A stretch of DNA of 64,000 bases from NCBI GenBank assembly GCA_003151235.1, contig PLWZ01000082.1, positions 53,221 to 117,220 on the forward strand, read 5' to 3'. The notes below the pieces were generated by a model that saw only the letters and a list, made by a program, of their open reading frames with translations, searched no databases and was not told the origin of the DNA. Positions 8,837 through 17,032 of the stretch are shown here, in pieces (position 1 is the first letter of the stretch; each line of letters opens with the position of its first letter). The stretch comes from Acidimicrobiaceae bacterium. GTDB taxonomy: Bacteria > Actinomycetota > Acidimicrobiia > Acidimicrobiales > RAAP-2. Position numbers and translations under genes: made by a program.

Positions 8837-9802
8837 TCAGCCCGCCGCGCGGATTGCGGGCGCGACGGCGGCCAGGAACGCCCGCGTCCTCTCGGCCGAC
8901 GCCTTGAGCTCGTCCCGGCCGTTGCCGATGGCCACCACCCGCGCGTTGAGGTCGGTGAGGCCGGCGCTGGCAAAGCTGCGCATGCGTTGTTCCATCGCCG
9001 ACTCGCTCCCGGCGATGAGCACGTCGCCGATGGCCCGAGCATCGCCGTGCTCCATGAGCCGCTGGTAGTTGGGTGACGTCACCGCCTCACTCAGGACCCG
9101 GTTCGTTCGCTCGACGGCCTCGCCGACCTCGTCATCCCGGCACAGGCACACCGGCACGCCGGCCAGGATCCTCGGTGTCGGGCGCCCCGCCGCTGCGGCG
9201 GCCCGCGTGATGGCGGGAACGACGTGCGACGAGATGGTCCGCTCGTCGGCCAACCACAGGCTGGTGCCATCGGCTCGCGACCCAGCCAGCTGCAACATGA
9301 CCGGGCCCAACGCTGCGACCAGGACCGGCGTCGGCGTGATGTCGGTGATGTCGAGGGGGTTGTGGATCCGGAACAGCTCGTTGTCGACATCGACCGGTCC
9401 GGGGCCGCGCAACGCCCGGTCCAGAACGTCGAGGTAGTTGCGCATGGTCAGCGCTTGACGCTCGTAGGGGAGTCCGAGCATCTCCTCGATGATCCAGTGA
9501 TGGGACACGCCGAGCCCGAGGACGAAGCGACCGCCGCACACGGCCTGGACCGACAGGGCCTGCTGGGCCAGGGCGATGGGGTGCCGGGGCTGGACGGGCA
9601 CGATGGCCGTCCCGATCTCGATCCGCGAGGTGACGGCGCCCGTGACCGCCGCCGCCGTCATCGCGTCGAACTCGTCGGGGATCTGCGGGATCCAGATGGA
9701 GTCCAACCCGGCTTCCTCGGCCCACAGGGCATCCGCGCGCAGTCGATCCACCTTGGTCGCGTAGCGTCTGCGCTCGGGCCCGACCATGAGACCGATCCGC
9801 AT
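8837..9802 (-). CDS. LLM-class (F420-type) flavin-dependent oxidoreductase
   Basis: A 321-residue luciferase-like monooxygenase-superfamily protein of the group that commonly uses coenzyme F420 in actinobacteria. Typical elements are the WAEEAGLDSIWIPQ strand-helix unit, the GTAIVPVQPRHP segment, GRFVLGLGVSH and the later PVLVAALGPVMLQLAG motif. The ATG follows AAAGGA at suitable spacing. It is convergent with the TetR gene (16 bases between stops) and divergent from the TauD-like dioxygenase. It could oxidise an alcohol or reduce an enone; the substrate and the choice of F420 over FMN are inferred from family membership. Confidence 0.9.
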   Translation of the reverse strand: MRIGLMVGPERRRYATKVDRLRADALWAEEAGLDSIWIPQIPDEFDAMTAAAVTGAVTSRIEIGTAIVPVQPRHPIALAQQALSVQAVCGGRFVLGLGVSHHWIIEEMLGLPYERQALTMRNYLDVLDRALRGPGPVDVDNELFRIHNPLDITDITPTPVLVAALGPVMLQLAGSRADGTSLWLADERTISSHVVPAITRAAAAAGRPTPRILAGVPVCLCRDDEVGEAVERTNRVLSEAVTSPNYQRLMEHGDARAIGDVLIAGSESAMEQRMRSFASAGLTDLNARVVAIGNGRDELKASAERTRAFLAAVAPAIRAAG

Positions 9803-9826
9803 TCCGGGTCCTTTCAGGAGAAAACG

Positions 9827-9835
9827 GCCCTCTCA
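9827..9835 (-). promoter_or_regulatory. GCCCTCTCA motif before the LLM oxidoreductase
   Basis: Identical 9-mer to that at 7931-7939, 24 bases upstream of the LLM gene start. The adjoining AT-rich tract (ATAATAGGTATATATC) could supply a -10 region for either strand. Part of the recurring CTCTCA group described for the 805-9835 interval. Confidence 0.35.
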
Positions 9836-10079
9836 TAATAGGTATATATCGCTATCGCTGCGTGCTAGGGACGCTTGACAGGAATATGGGTAGTGGGTCA
9901 ATTTCAACCCTCCGCGTACATTGAGCTTTACGTCGGAAGCTCCGGAGAGCAGTTTCACGCCCCCTCCGACCGAGGGACCGACGGTTGATGTTGAGATAGA
10001 GCCTTGACTGCGGTTGTGACAAATCAAGTTGACCGATTACCGAGGCCTGCGCCTCCACCAACTAAAAGGGAGCACGACA

Positions 10080-10910
10080 GTGAGCACCCTCGCGACTAAG
10101 AGGCTTGGAACGAACGTGGGAGCCGAGGTCCTCGGCGTCGAGGTCGACCAGCTGTTGGCGGATGACGCGCTTCCGGCGGCGTGCATGGAGGCGCTCGAGG
10201 AGCACGGCGCGCTCGTCTTCCGCGAGCTGCACATCGACGACGAGACCCAGATCGCCTTCTCCAAGAAGCTCGACGACGTGGGCAAGCCCGAGCCGGCCGA
10301 ACCACCCAAGATTTACCTGGTGACGCTGGACCCCAAGAAGAACCCCAGCGCCGAGTACCTCAAGGGGACGTTCGCCTGGCACCTTGACGGCGCCCAAGAC
10401 GATGTCCCGACGAAGGCGACCATGCTCAGCGCACACGCCATCGCGGCGATCGGAGGCGATACCGAGTTCGCCAGCACCTATGCGGCATTCGACGACCTCA
10501 CAGACGAGGCGAAGGAGCGCCTCGGGCGGCTCCGCATCCTCCACACGTTCGAGGCGTCCCAGCGTCTCGTAAACCCGGACCCGTCCCCCGAGGAGCTGGC
10601 GCGCTGGCACGAGAAGCCGGACAAGGAGCACCCCCTCGTGTGGCGCCACCGCTCCGGCCGGCGCTCCCTCGTGATCGGCGCGTCGGCGTCGCATGTCGTT
10701 GGTATGGACATGGACGAGGGGAGGGCGCTCCTCGACGATCTGCTAGTGCGGGCAACCGCCCAGGATCGTGTCTACCGGCACGAATGGACGGTGGGGGACA
10801 TGGTGATCTGGGACAACACCGGAGTCCTGCACCGTGCCTGTCCCTACGATCCCAACTCGTCTCGCGAGATGCACCGCACGACGATGAGTGGCGACGAGCC
10901 GATCCAGTAG
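10080..10910 (+). CDS. TauD/TfdA-family alpha-ketoglutarate-dependent dioxygenase
   Basis: A 276-residue non-heme Fe(II)/2-oxoglutarate dioxygenase. The iron ligands are H101 and D103 in FAWHLDG and H251 in NTGVLHRA; the 2-oxoglutarate-binding Arg lies in SREMHRTT (R262 or R266). I start it at the GTG preceded by GGGAG, because the 17 residues upstream do not look like protein and lack a site. It is the first gene of a rightward operon with an amidohydrolase, a carboxymuconolactone decarboxylase-like protein, a dehydrogenase and possibly the ferredoxin. Family members hydroxylate sulfonates, phenoxyacetates and other small acids. The substrate here is unknown. Confidence 0.92.
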   Translation: MSTLATKRLGTNVGAEVLGVEVDQLLADDALPAACMEALEEHGALVFRELHIDDETQIAFSKKLDDVGKPEPAEPPKIYLVTLDPKKNPSAEYLKGTFAWHLDGAQDDVPTKATMLSAHAIAAIGGDTEFASTYAAFDDLTDEAKERLGRLRILHTFEASQRLVNPDPSPEELARWHEKPDKEHPLVWRHRSGRRSLVIGASASHVVGMDMDEGRALLDDLLVRATAQDRVYRHEWTVGDMVIWDNTGVLHRACPYDPNSSREMHRTTMSGDEPIQ

Positions 10911-10921
10911 GAGGGAGTGCG

Positions 10922-12166
10922 ATGAGTGAGGTGACCATCCTGCGATCCGACCGTTGGGTCGACGTCGTGGCCGGCGAGGTGCGCTCGCCGGCCGTGCTCG
11001 TGATCGAGGGCAACCAGATCGTGTCGGTGAACCCGGCTGAGCTCCCGGCGGGCGCCACCGAGATCGATCTCGGCGACGTGACGCTCCTGCCTGGCCTCAT
11101 GGACATGGAGCTCAACATGCTCATCGGGGGCCCCGGCGGCCCGGAGGGACTGCCCGACCCGATGCACGGCGTGAAGGACTCGCCCGTGTACCGGACGCTG
11201 CGCGGCGCGGTGAACTGCAAGACGACGCTGATGGCCGGGTTCACCACGGTGCGGAACCTGGGCCTCATGGTCTACACGGCCGGGTTCATGCTCGACGTCG
11301 ACCTGGCCAAGGCGGTCGACCAGGGCTGGTTCCCCGGTCCCCGCATCATCCCGGCCGGCCATGCGATCACCCCGACCGGTGGGCACCTCGACCCCACGAT
11401 GTTCCAGGGGCTCGCGCCGGGAATCATGCCCCAGAGCGTGGAGCAGGGGATCGCCAACGGGGTCCCCGAGGTCCGCAAGGCGGTCCGATACCAGATCAAA
11501 TACGGCGTCAAGGTGATCAAGATCTCGGCATCGGGCGGCATCATGTCGTTCAGCTCCGCGGCTGGAGCCCAGCAGTATTCCGACGAGGAGCTGGCCGCCA
11601 TCGTCGATGAGGCCCACCGGGTCGGACTGCGCGTCGCCGCGCACGCCCACGGCGATGCCGGCATCCGGGCGTGCCTTCGTGCCGGGGTCGACTGCATCGA
11701 GCACGGATCGCTAGCCACCGACGAGACCCTCGCGCTCATGGTGGAGCAGGGAACCTTCCTCGTCGGCACCTGCGCGCTCGCCGACCATATGGACGTCGGC
11801 CGGATCCATCCCGCATTCCAGAAGAAGGCCGCCGAGATCTTCCCCAAGGCCCGACGGATGATGGGCAAGGCGATCGAGCTCGGCGTCAAAGTCGCCTGCG
11901 GTTCCGACGCACCGGCGATCCCTCATGGCACCCAGGCCGACGAACTGATCGCCATGGTCGACCGCGGCATGACCCCGATGCAGGCGCTGCGGTCGGCAAC
12001 GGTCACGAGCGCCGAGCTGATCGAGCGGGAGCACGACCTCGGTCGACTCTCACCCGGCTACCTGGCCGATGTGATCGCGGTGCCCGGCGACCCGTCGGTG
12101 GACATCAAGGTCACCAAAGACGTGCGGTTCGTGATGAAGGATGGCCACGTCTACAAGAACGATTGA
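10922..12166 (+). CDS. Amidohydrolase-superfamily protein lacking the HxH metal motif
   Basis: A 414-residue protein with the plan of imidazolonepropionase- and prolidase-like amidohydrolases: a small beta-sandwich at both ends and a TIM barrel. Expected barrel residues are present: K200 in KVIKISASGG, H241 in VAAHAHGD, H261 in CIEHGS and D329 in ACGSDAP. The canonical HxH after the first strand is replaced by E63-L-N65 in LLPGLMDMELNM, so a normal binuclear site cannot form in the usual way. The ATG follows GAGGGAG, 11 bases after the dioxygenase stop. It could be a mononuclear hydrolase or an enzyme with another reaction. The fold is sure; the activity is not. Confidence 0.88.
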   Translation: MSEVTILRSDRWVDVVAGEVRSPAVLVIEGNQIVSVNPAELPAGATEIDLGDVTLLPGLMDMELNMLIGGPGGPEGLPDPMHGVKDSPVYRTLRGAVNCKTTLMAGFTTVRNLGLMVYTAGFMLDVDLAKAVDQGWFPGPRIIPAGHAITPTGGHLDPTMFQGLAPGIMPQSVEQGIANGVPEVRKAVRYQIKYGVKVIKISASGGIMSFSSAAGAQQYSDEELAAIVDEAHRVGLRVAAHAHGDAGIRACLRAGVDCIEHGSLATDETLALMVEQGTFLVGTCALADHMDVGRIHPAFQKKAAEIFPKARRMMGKAIELGVKVACGSDAPAIPHGTQADELIAMVDRGMTPMQALRSATVTSAELIEREHDLGRLSPGYLADVIAVPGDPSVDIKVTKDVRFVMKDGHVYKND

Positions 12167-12218
12167 AGGGGCAGCCGTGAGCGAGCGCCGCGGGTCCCTT
12201 CGCTGAGTGAGGCCACCC

Positions 12219-12602
12219 ATGACAGAAGACGAGAAGCTCGGCGCCGCGCGCGCCATGCGGCGCAAGATTCTTGGTGACGCCTACGTCGACGCCCAGACCG
12301 CCGAACCAAACCCGACGCTGCGGGAGTTCCAGGACTTCATCACGTCCATGGCCTGGGGCGCGTGGGTACGCGACGGCGCGCTGAAACCACGCGACCGGAG
12401 CCTCCTCGTGTTGGCGATGACCGCTGCGCTCGGACGCATGGACGAGTTCCGCCTCCACGCAGGCGCGAGTCCCCAAGCCGGGGTCACTGACGCGGAGCTC
12501 GACGAGCTTCTCTTCCAGGTCGCGGCGTACTGCGGTGCCCCGGCCGGGTTGTCGGCCAAACGAGCGCCCCAGGCCGTCAGGGCCGAGCGCGGCGAGGGTT
12601 GA
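12219..12602 (+). CDS. Carboxymuconolactone decarboxylase-like protein
   Basis: A 127-residue protein of the CMD/AhpD-like superfamily. It has the characteristic RDRSLLVLAMTAALGRMDEFRLHAGAS region followed by VTDAELDELLFQVAAYCGAPAGLSA. It resembles gamma-carboxymuconolactone decarboxylase of the protocatechuate pathway more than AhpD, because no CxxC pair is present. The chosen ATG lies after GAGTGAGG; a GTG four codons upstream is possible. The next gene starts two bases after its stop, so coupling is likely. Members can be decarboxylases, but many are uncharacterised, so the reaction is left open. Confidence 0.88.
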   Translation: MTEDEKLGAARAMRRKILGDAYVDAQTAEPNPTLREFQDFITSMAWGAWVRDGALKPRDRSLLVLAMTAALGRMDEFRLHAGASPQAGVTDAELDELLFQVAAYCGAPAGLSAKRAPQAVRAERGEG

Positions 12603-12604
12603 CC

Positions 12605-13456
12605 ATGACCACGGTCGGTGTCGTGGGACTCGGGAACATGGGAAGCGTGCTCGCCGCCAACCTGATCGAGCGGGGTCACGACGTTGTCGCGTACGACGCC
12701 GGCGGCGCCCGGTGCCCCGCCGGTGCCTCGTTCCTCGGCAGCGTGGCCGAACTGGCCATACGAGCCGAGCTGGTCGTGTTCAGCCTCCCCGACGCCAGCG
12801 CGTCCGAGCAGGTGGCACGCGATATCGCGCAAGCCTCCGGCGGGCGCACGACCCACGTCGTCGACACGTCGACCATCGGCGTGGCCGCCTCCCGAGCCAT
12901 CGATGAACAACTCTCGGCAGCTGGCATCGGCTACGTCGACGCACCGGTGTCTGGTGGAGTGGCCGGGGCGCGGGCCCGCACTCTCTCGGTGATGTACGCC
13001 GGGACCGATCAGGCGTGCCAGGCAGTGGACAGCCTGCTGGCCGGTCTGAGTGACCGGCGGCGGCGCGTGGGGGACCGGCCGGGCATGGCTCAGGCGCTCA
13101 AGCTCGCCAACAACTTTCTGTCTGCGACCGCGCTCGCTGCGACGAGCGAGGCGATCGCGTTCGGGTTGTCGGAGGGGCTGGACATGGAGACGATGCTCGA
13201 CGTCCTCAACACCTCCAGCGGGCAGAGCGCGGCGACGACCGACAAGTTCCCGAACCACGTGCTCACCGGCCGTTATGCCGCTGGTTTCGCCAATTCGCTG
13301 ATGTCCAAGGACCTCCAGCTCTACCTCGGTGCCGTCGAAGCGCAGGGAACACCCAATGTCCTCGGACCGGTGACAGCCTCGCTGTGGGCCCGCTTTGCGT
13401 CCTCTGAACCGGGGGCGGACTTCACCCGCATCTACCCCTTCGTGGAAGGATCCTGA
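12605..13456 (+). CDS. 3-Hydroxyisobutyrate dehydrogenase-family beta-hydroxyacid dehydrogenase
   Basis: A 283-residue NAD(P)-dependent dehydrogenase. The N-terminal Rossmann motif is GLGNMG (residues 8-13). The substrate-binding signature appears as YVDAPVSGGVAGA (110-122), and the catalytic lysine is K166 in ALKLANNF. Family members oxidise the 3-hydroxyl of small hydroxy acids or reduce semialdehydes. The ATG at 12605 has GAGGG six bases upstream and begins two bases after the preceding stop. A slightly unusual basic stretch (RRRR near residue 151) occurs where relatives have the conserved hinge before the catalytic Lys. The substrate is unknown. Confidence 0.9.
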   Translation: MTTVGVVGLGNMGSVLAANLIERGHDVVAYDAGGARCPAGASFLGSVAELAIRAELVVFSLPDASASEQVARDIAQASGGRTTHVVDTSTIGVAASRAIDEQLSAAGIGYVDAPVSGGVAGARARTLSVMYAGTDQACQAVDSLLAGLSDRRRRVGDRPGMAQALKLANNFLSATALAATSEAIAFGLSEGLDMETMLDVLNTSSGQSAATTDKFPNHVLTGRYAAGFANSLMSKDLQLYLGAVEAQGTPNVLGPVTASLWARFASSEPGADFTRIYPFVEGS

Positions 13457-13606
13457 TGGAACCGACTTGCCCGGGGCCGGCCGCAGCGCACTCATCATCG
13501 GAAAGCACATTGGAGTCAAGGGCTGTTGGAGCGAATGAGGATCGACGGAATCGCCGTCCCCTAACATGTGCGTGGTAACCGATCGCCCACCCGGAAGGGA
13601 GTCTTG

Positions 13607-13798
13607 ATGCGTGTCGTCGTCAACTTCGACCTGTGCGAGAGCAATGCCCTCTGCATGGACGTCGCGCCAGAGGTTTTCGAGGTGCGTGACGACGACCTGC
13701 TCTACGTTCTCAACGAGAACCCTCCCGAGGAGTTGCGCGAGAAGATGCTCGCCGCGGCCCGGGTTTGCCCCAAGAACGCCATCTCCATCGAGGACTGA
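13607..13798 (+). CDS. P450-type [3Fe-4S] ferredoxin
   Basis: A 63-residue acidic ferredoxin of the small actinobacterial type that feeds cytochromes P450. Ligands are C10 and C16 (C-x5-C) and C54 followed by Pro. The position between the first two Cys that would hold the second ligand of a [4Fe-4S] cluster is N13, so a [3Fe-4S] cluster is expected. The ATG follows GGGAG at ideal spacing. It lies 150 bases after the dehydrogenase and convergent with the thiolase. Neither P450 of the window is adjacent (39375 and 49125), so it may serve one of those or one elsewhere. Redox potential may be set by the Asn. Confidence 0.92.
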   Translation: MRVVVNFDLCESNALCMDVAPEVFEVRDDDLLYVLNENPPEELREKMLAAARVCPKNAISIED

Positions 13799-13962
13799 GC
13801 GTCCTTGAGCTGTTCTGCGACCAACAAGAGCGCGTTCAAGACGTCCTCGGCCGCACGACGCGACACTGCGCCCAATGGGGGTCGGCATGCCGCGTTGGTT
13901 CCCAACGAGGGTGTGGCCGGCGCGGCCGCTCCGGGAGAGGCCCCGGCGTCGAGACGTTGACC

Positions 13963-15108
13963 CTAGGTCGACACGATGGCCACGCCGGCCGTCCCCGGCG
14001 CTCCATAGAGCTGGCTGTAGCCGACCCGAGGAGTCCCGGGGACCTGCCTGTCGCCGGCCGCTCGCCGGAGCTGGAGCACCAGTTCGTGGATCTGGCGGAG
14101 GCCGGAGGCACCGATGGGTTCTCCGTTGGAGATGAGGCCGCCGTCGGTGTTGATCGGGAGGCTGCCCCCTATCTCGGTGCCCCGGGCAGAGAGGAGCGCC
14201 TCCTGCTCGCCGTCCTTGCAGAACCCGTTCTCGGCCATGTGGATGACCTCGGCACCGGCATCGGTGTCCTGGAGTTGAACGACATCGACATCTTCGGGTC
14301 CGAGACCGGCGATCTCGTAGGCCGCCCGTGAGGCGTCGACGGTCGGCGAGTCGGCGCGCTCGGGCGGGACCCACGGGCTGTGCACCTCGAAGGCCCCGAG
14401 ACGCCGCGTGCGCACCACCGACGCTTTCAGGTAGATCGGCGCTGCCGTGAATTGGTGCGCGATCTCCGCTCGGCACAGGACAACCGCTGCCGCGCCCTCG
14501 TTTGGTGAGCAGAACATGTACTGGGTCAGCGGGTCATTGACCATTGGCGACTGGAGGATCGCTTCCTCGCTCAGCTCTTGGCGGCGGAATGCATTCGGGT
14601 TGCGCGCGCCGTTGCGGTAGTTCTTTGCAGCCACCCGGGCGAGGGTCGGCGGGGTGATGTCGAAGTCGTACATGTAGCGCTGGATCTTCATGGCGAAGAA
14701 CTTGGGCGTGAGGAAAAGGCCCGTCTCCCCGTACCAGCTCGGCACGCCGTATTGCACCGGATCCGCGGCAAAGGCGCCCGGGAGGTGCTTGTCCATCCCG
14801 ATGGCCATGCCGATGTCGTACTCGCCGAGCTTGATGGTGTTGGCCGCCTGGCTCAACGCGCTCGCGGCAGTCGCGCAGCCGTTGTAGACGTCGGTGAACG
14901 GGAGTCCGGTCAGGCCCAGGAAGTTCACGACGGCGTCGGGGTTGTCCACCTCGTAGCTGCCGGCGAATGCGAACTGAACGTCCTTCCATGTGATGCCGGC
15001 ATCGGTCAGTGCCAATCGGGCGGCCTTGGCGCCCATCTCGATGGCGGAGGTGCCGGGGAACCGCCCGAAGGGGTGGAGCCCGACCCCGATGATGGCGACA
15101 TCGTCCAT
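13963..15108 (-). CDS. Thiolase-superfamily lipid-transfer protein
   Basis: A 381-residue protein of the SCP2-thiolase/lipid-transfer group. C78 in YNGCATAASAL aligns with the thiolase nucleophile. The C-terminal GHPxGxTG motif is changed to NGEPIGASG with Glu (E330) in place of the catalytic His, and the last CxG is absent (QLYGAPGTAGV). It is therefore unlikely to be an ordinary ketothiolase. Its gene lies eight bases after a DUF35 zinc-ribbon/OB-fold gene. In steroid side-chain degradation, DUF35 proteins bind Ltp-type aldolases and are needed for activity. A C-C lyase or aldolase role with that partner is inferred. Confidence 0.88.
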   Translation of the reverse strand: MDDVAIIGVGLHPFGRFPGTSAIEMGAKAARLALTDAGITWKDVQFAFAGSYEVDNPDAVVNFLGLTGLPFTDVYNGCATAASALSQAANTIKLGEYDIGMAIGMDKHLPGAFAADPVQYGVPSWYGETGLFLTPKFFAMKIQRYMYDFDITPPTLARVAAKNYRNGARNPNAFRRQELSEEAILQSPMVNDPLTQYMFCSPNEGAAAVVLCRAEIAHQFTAAPIYLKASVVRTRRLGAFEVHSPWVPPERADSPTVDASRAAYEIAGLGPEDVDVVQLQDTDAGAEVIHMAENGFCKDGEQEALLSARGTEIGGSLPINTDGGLISNGEPIGASGLRQIHELVLQLRRAAGDRQVPGTPRVGYSQLYGAPGTAGVAIVST

Positions 15109-15116
15109 GACGAACC

Positions 15117-15545
15117 TCAGCCCTCGATCGGGCGGAACGCGTAGGTGAGCACCTCGGTGCCGTCCGCGTCGGTCGCGAAGGGCACCACCGTCAGCTCCAT
15201 TGGCATGCCGATCCGCAGCTCCTGGTCGATGTCGCCGGCTATGCGCGCCTCGATTCGACCCTCCGGGAGCTCGATGAAGCCGACCCCATATGGTTGGAAC
15301 TCGTTGGCCGGCTCGGTTCCTATGTACGGGGGGTTCTTCGGTTGGAACCGCTGTCGGGTCCAGGTCCACAGGGTCCCCGTCCGGGCGAGCTGGGTCGGGG
15401 TGGTGGCGTCGGCCCCGCAGCGGGGGCACGCATCCTGCGTCGGGAACGTCACGAATGAGCACGAATCACAGCGCGACCCGCTGACGGTTGGCTCGTCGGA
15501 CGGCCACTCGAACAGACCCTCGGCCACGCAGCGTTGGGGCTTCAT
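15117..15545 (-). CDS. DUF35 zinc-ribbon / OB-fold protein
   Basis: A 142-residue protein with an N-terminal rubredoxin-like zinc ribbon (C26, C29, C40, C43) and an OB-fold (about 48-135) holding GTLWTWTRQRF and the PYGVGFIELPEGRIEAR strands. Such proteins accompany thiolase-like enzymes and can bind acyl-CoA or stabilise the partner. The ATG at 15545 has GGAG seven bases upstream. The thiolase-like gene follows after only eight bases, so the two products are expected to form a complex. It is a near-end member of the leftward operon starting at the CoA transferase or quinone oxidoreductase. Confidence 0.93.
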   Translation of the reverse strand: MKPQRCVAEGLFEWPSDEPTVSGSRCDSCSFVTFPTQDACPRCGADATTPTQLARTGTLWTWTRQRFQPKNPPYIGTEPANEFQPYGVGFIELPEGRIEARIAGDIDQELRIGMPMELTVVPFATDADGTEVLTYAFRPIEG

Positions 15546-15615
15546 GCAATCTCCAATCCCGATCTTGACGTTGATGTCCGAGGGTATCGTGCTCCGGGCG
15601 ACCCGCCCGGGGTCC

Positions 15616-16074
15616 TCAGCCGGTCAGCTTGCGGAAGTCCCAGCTCACGATCTTGTCGGGGGCGATCCGGAGCCAGCCGTGACGGCCGTCGTGGCGGAGG
15701 TTGCCCCCCGCGTACTTGTCGGCGAAGAGCCGTTCAGGGGCCTCGAGATCCGGAAGCGGCTCGCCGGTCCGCGGGACCTCGCCCACCACATGGGCGACGC
15801 CCCGGAGCTCCACCCCGCGGAGCTCCATGAACTCGGACCCGGCGTCCACGATGACGCTGACTCGATTGTCCCGCTGGAGGTCACTCCACCGTTGGCTCTG
15901 CACGATCGAGGTCAGCCAGAGCGAGGTGCCGTCCCACACGAACCACAGGGGGGTGACGTGTGGCGAACCGTCCCCCCCGATGCTCGCGACCCGGCAGGTC
16001 CGCTCGGTCGTCAAGAAGGCGTCGCGTTCCTGCTCGCTCATCGCCGTCTTGCGCCCGCGGCGTTGCACCTTCAT
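15616..16074 (-). CDS. Pyridoxamine 5'-phosphate oxidase-like split-barrel protein
   Basis: A 152-residue split-barrel flavin/F420-binding protein. The family pattern is seen in RVASIGGDGSPHVTPLWFVWDGTSLWL, then RWSDLQRDNRVSVIVD and GVAHVVGE. Relatives in actinobacteria use F420 or FMN to reduce small molecules or protect against oxidants. Its ATG at 16074 overlaps the stop of the hotdog thioesterase gene (ATGA), indicating coupled translation. The Lys/Arg-rich N-terminus (MKVQRRGRK) precedes the fold. Cofactor and substrate are not determinable from sequence alone. Confidence 0.87.
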   Translation of the reverse strand: MKVQRRGRKTAMSEQERDAFLTTERTCRVASIGGDGSPHVTPLWFVWDGTSLWLTSIVQSQRWSDLQRDNRVSVIVDAGSEFMELRGVELRGVAHVVGEVPRTGEPLPDLEAPERLFADKYAGGNLRHDGRHGWLRIAPDKIVSWDFRKLTG

Positions 16075-16922
16075 GAGTTTCCTTTCGGCCTCTTCGCATC
16101 GTGCCACGGCCCCGCGGCCGGCGCTCGGGCCTCGTGCTGCGTCGGAAAGGTCCGGCTCGTGGCCACGACGCACAGTCGGCCGTCGTTCCCGGCGTCACGC
16201 ACCTCGATCCGCCCCAAGCCGTCGCGGACCTCTGCCTCCGCGATGGCCGGCCCGATCCGGACGGGCTGGAGGTATCGCAACCCCAGCGACGCCAGCGTCG
16301 CGCCCGGGCTGAGCGAGAGCGCAGCCTCCTCGGCAGTCAGTGCGATGAGGCCGCCGTTGACCGTGTGAGATGCATTGAACATCTGGTCGGAGCGAGCCAG
16401 CACCGCCACGCCCGGGCTCTGTCGCTCGCACCCGGCGCGTTCGGCAAACGGAGCCTCGAGCAGCGACCCCTCGGGGATGGCCTGGTCCACGCTGGTTGGC
16501 GACGTGAAAACCAAACGCTGGTCGGGCGCGGCCATGAACGAGGCCGCACCAAACCCGATCGGCCCGCCGTCATCGTCGGTGAAGTCCACTTTGGCGACGA
16601 GCACCGTGCGACCGGACTTCACGATCCTCCCGACACCGTGGACGACGCCCGAGCCCGGTGACGGCCGAAAGAGGTGAATGTCGAGCTCGAGGGTGACCGG
16701 GACCCGTGGAGAGATCGCGTCGACCGCGAGGAGACCGGCGAGCGTGTCGGCCCAGATGGCGAGGATCGAAGTGCGCAGGTGCTCGGTTCCGGGAACGTGC
16801 ATCTCGTTGACGATGGGGGCCGAGCCGTGCAACTCGTCCCCCGATCGCGAGGTCGCCCAACCAAGGTCCCGAAGGACGTGTCGCTCGCCGGGCCCGGGCC
16901 CGGCGTTTGCTGTCGTGGCCAT
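16071..16922 (-). CDS. Double-hotdog acyl-CoA thioesterase-like protein
   Basis: A 283-residue protein that reads as two hotdog domains in tandem. The first, about residues 35-140, contains HLRTSILAIWADTLAGL and ends with VDFTDDDGGPIGFGAASFM. The second, about 170-265, contains FNASHTVNGGLIALTAEEAAL, the usual hotdog helix start of PaaI-type thioesterases. It would hydrolyse or bind acyl-CoA. The ATG at 16922 has a good GGAGG six bases upstream; longer in-frame readings run into the SDR gene's intergenic region. Translation is coupled to the downstream split-barrel gene. Catalytic residues are not certain, so a binding or dehydratase-like function is possible. Confidence 0.8.
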   Translation of the reverse strand: MATTANAGPGPGERHVLRDLGWATSRSGDELHGSAPIVNEMHVPGTEHLRTSILAIWADTLAGLLAVDAISPRVPVTLELDIHLFRPSPGSGVVHGVGRIVKSGRTVLVAKVDFTDDDGGPIGFGAASFMAAPDQRLVFTSPTSVDQAIPEGSLLEAPFAERAGCERQSPGVAVLARSDQMFNASHTVNGGLIALTAEEAALSLSPGATLASLGLRYLQPVRIGPAIAEAEVRDGLGRIEVRDAGNDGRLCVVATSRTFPTQHEARAPAAGPWHDAKRPKGNS

Positions 16923-17032
16923 GCGTCCTCCAGCGGTGATCACGAGGTACCGGTCGGCCCCGAGTCCTTCGTCCGGTCCGGCGCTCGGGCCCTGCATACG
17001 CGCAACGGCGCGGCGGGGCCGAGCGTCGACGC

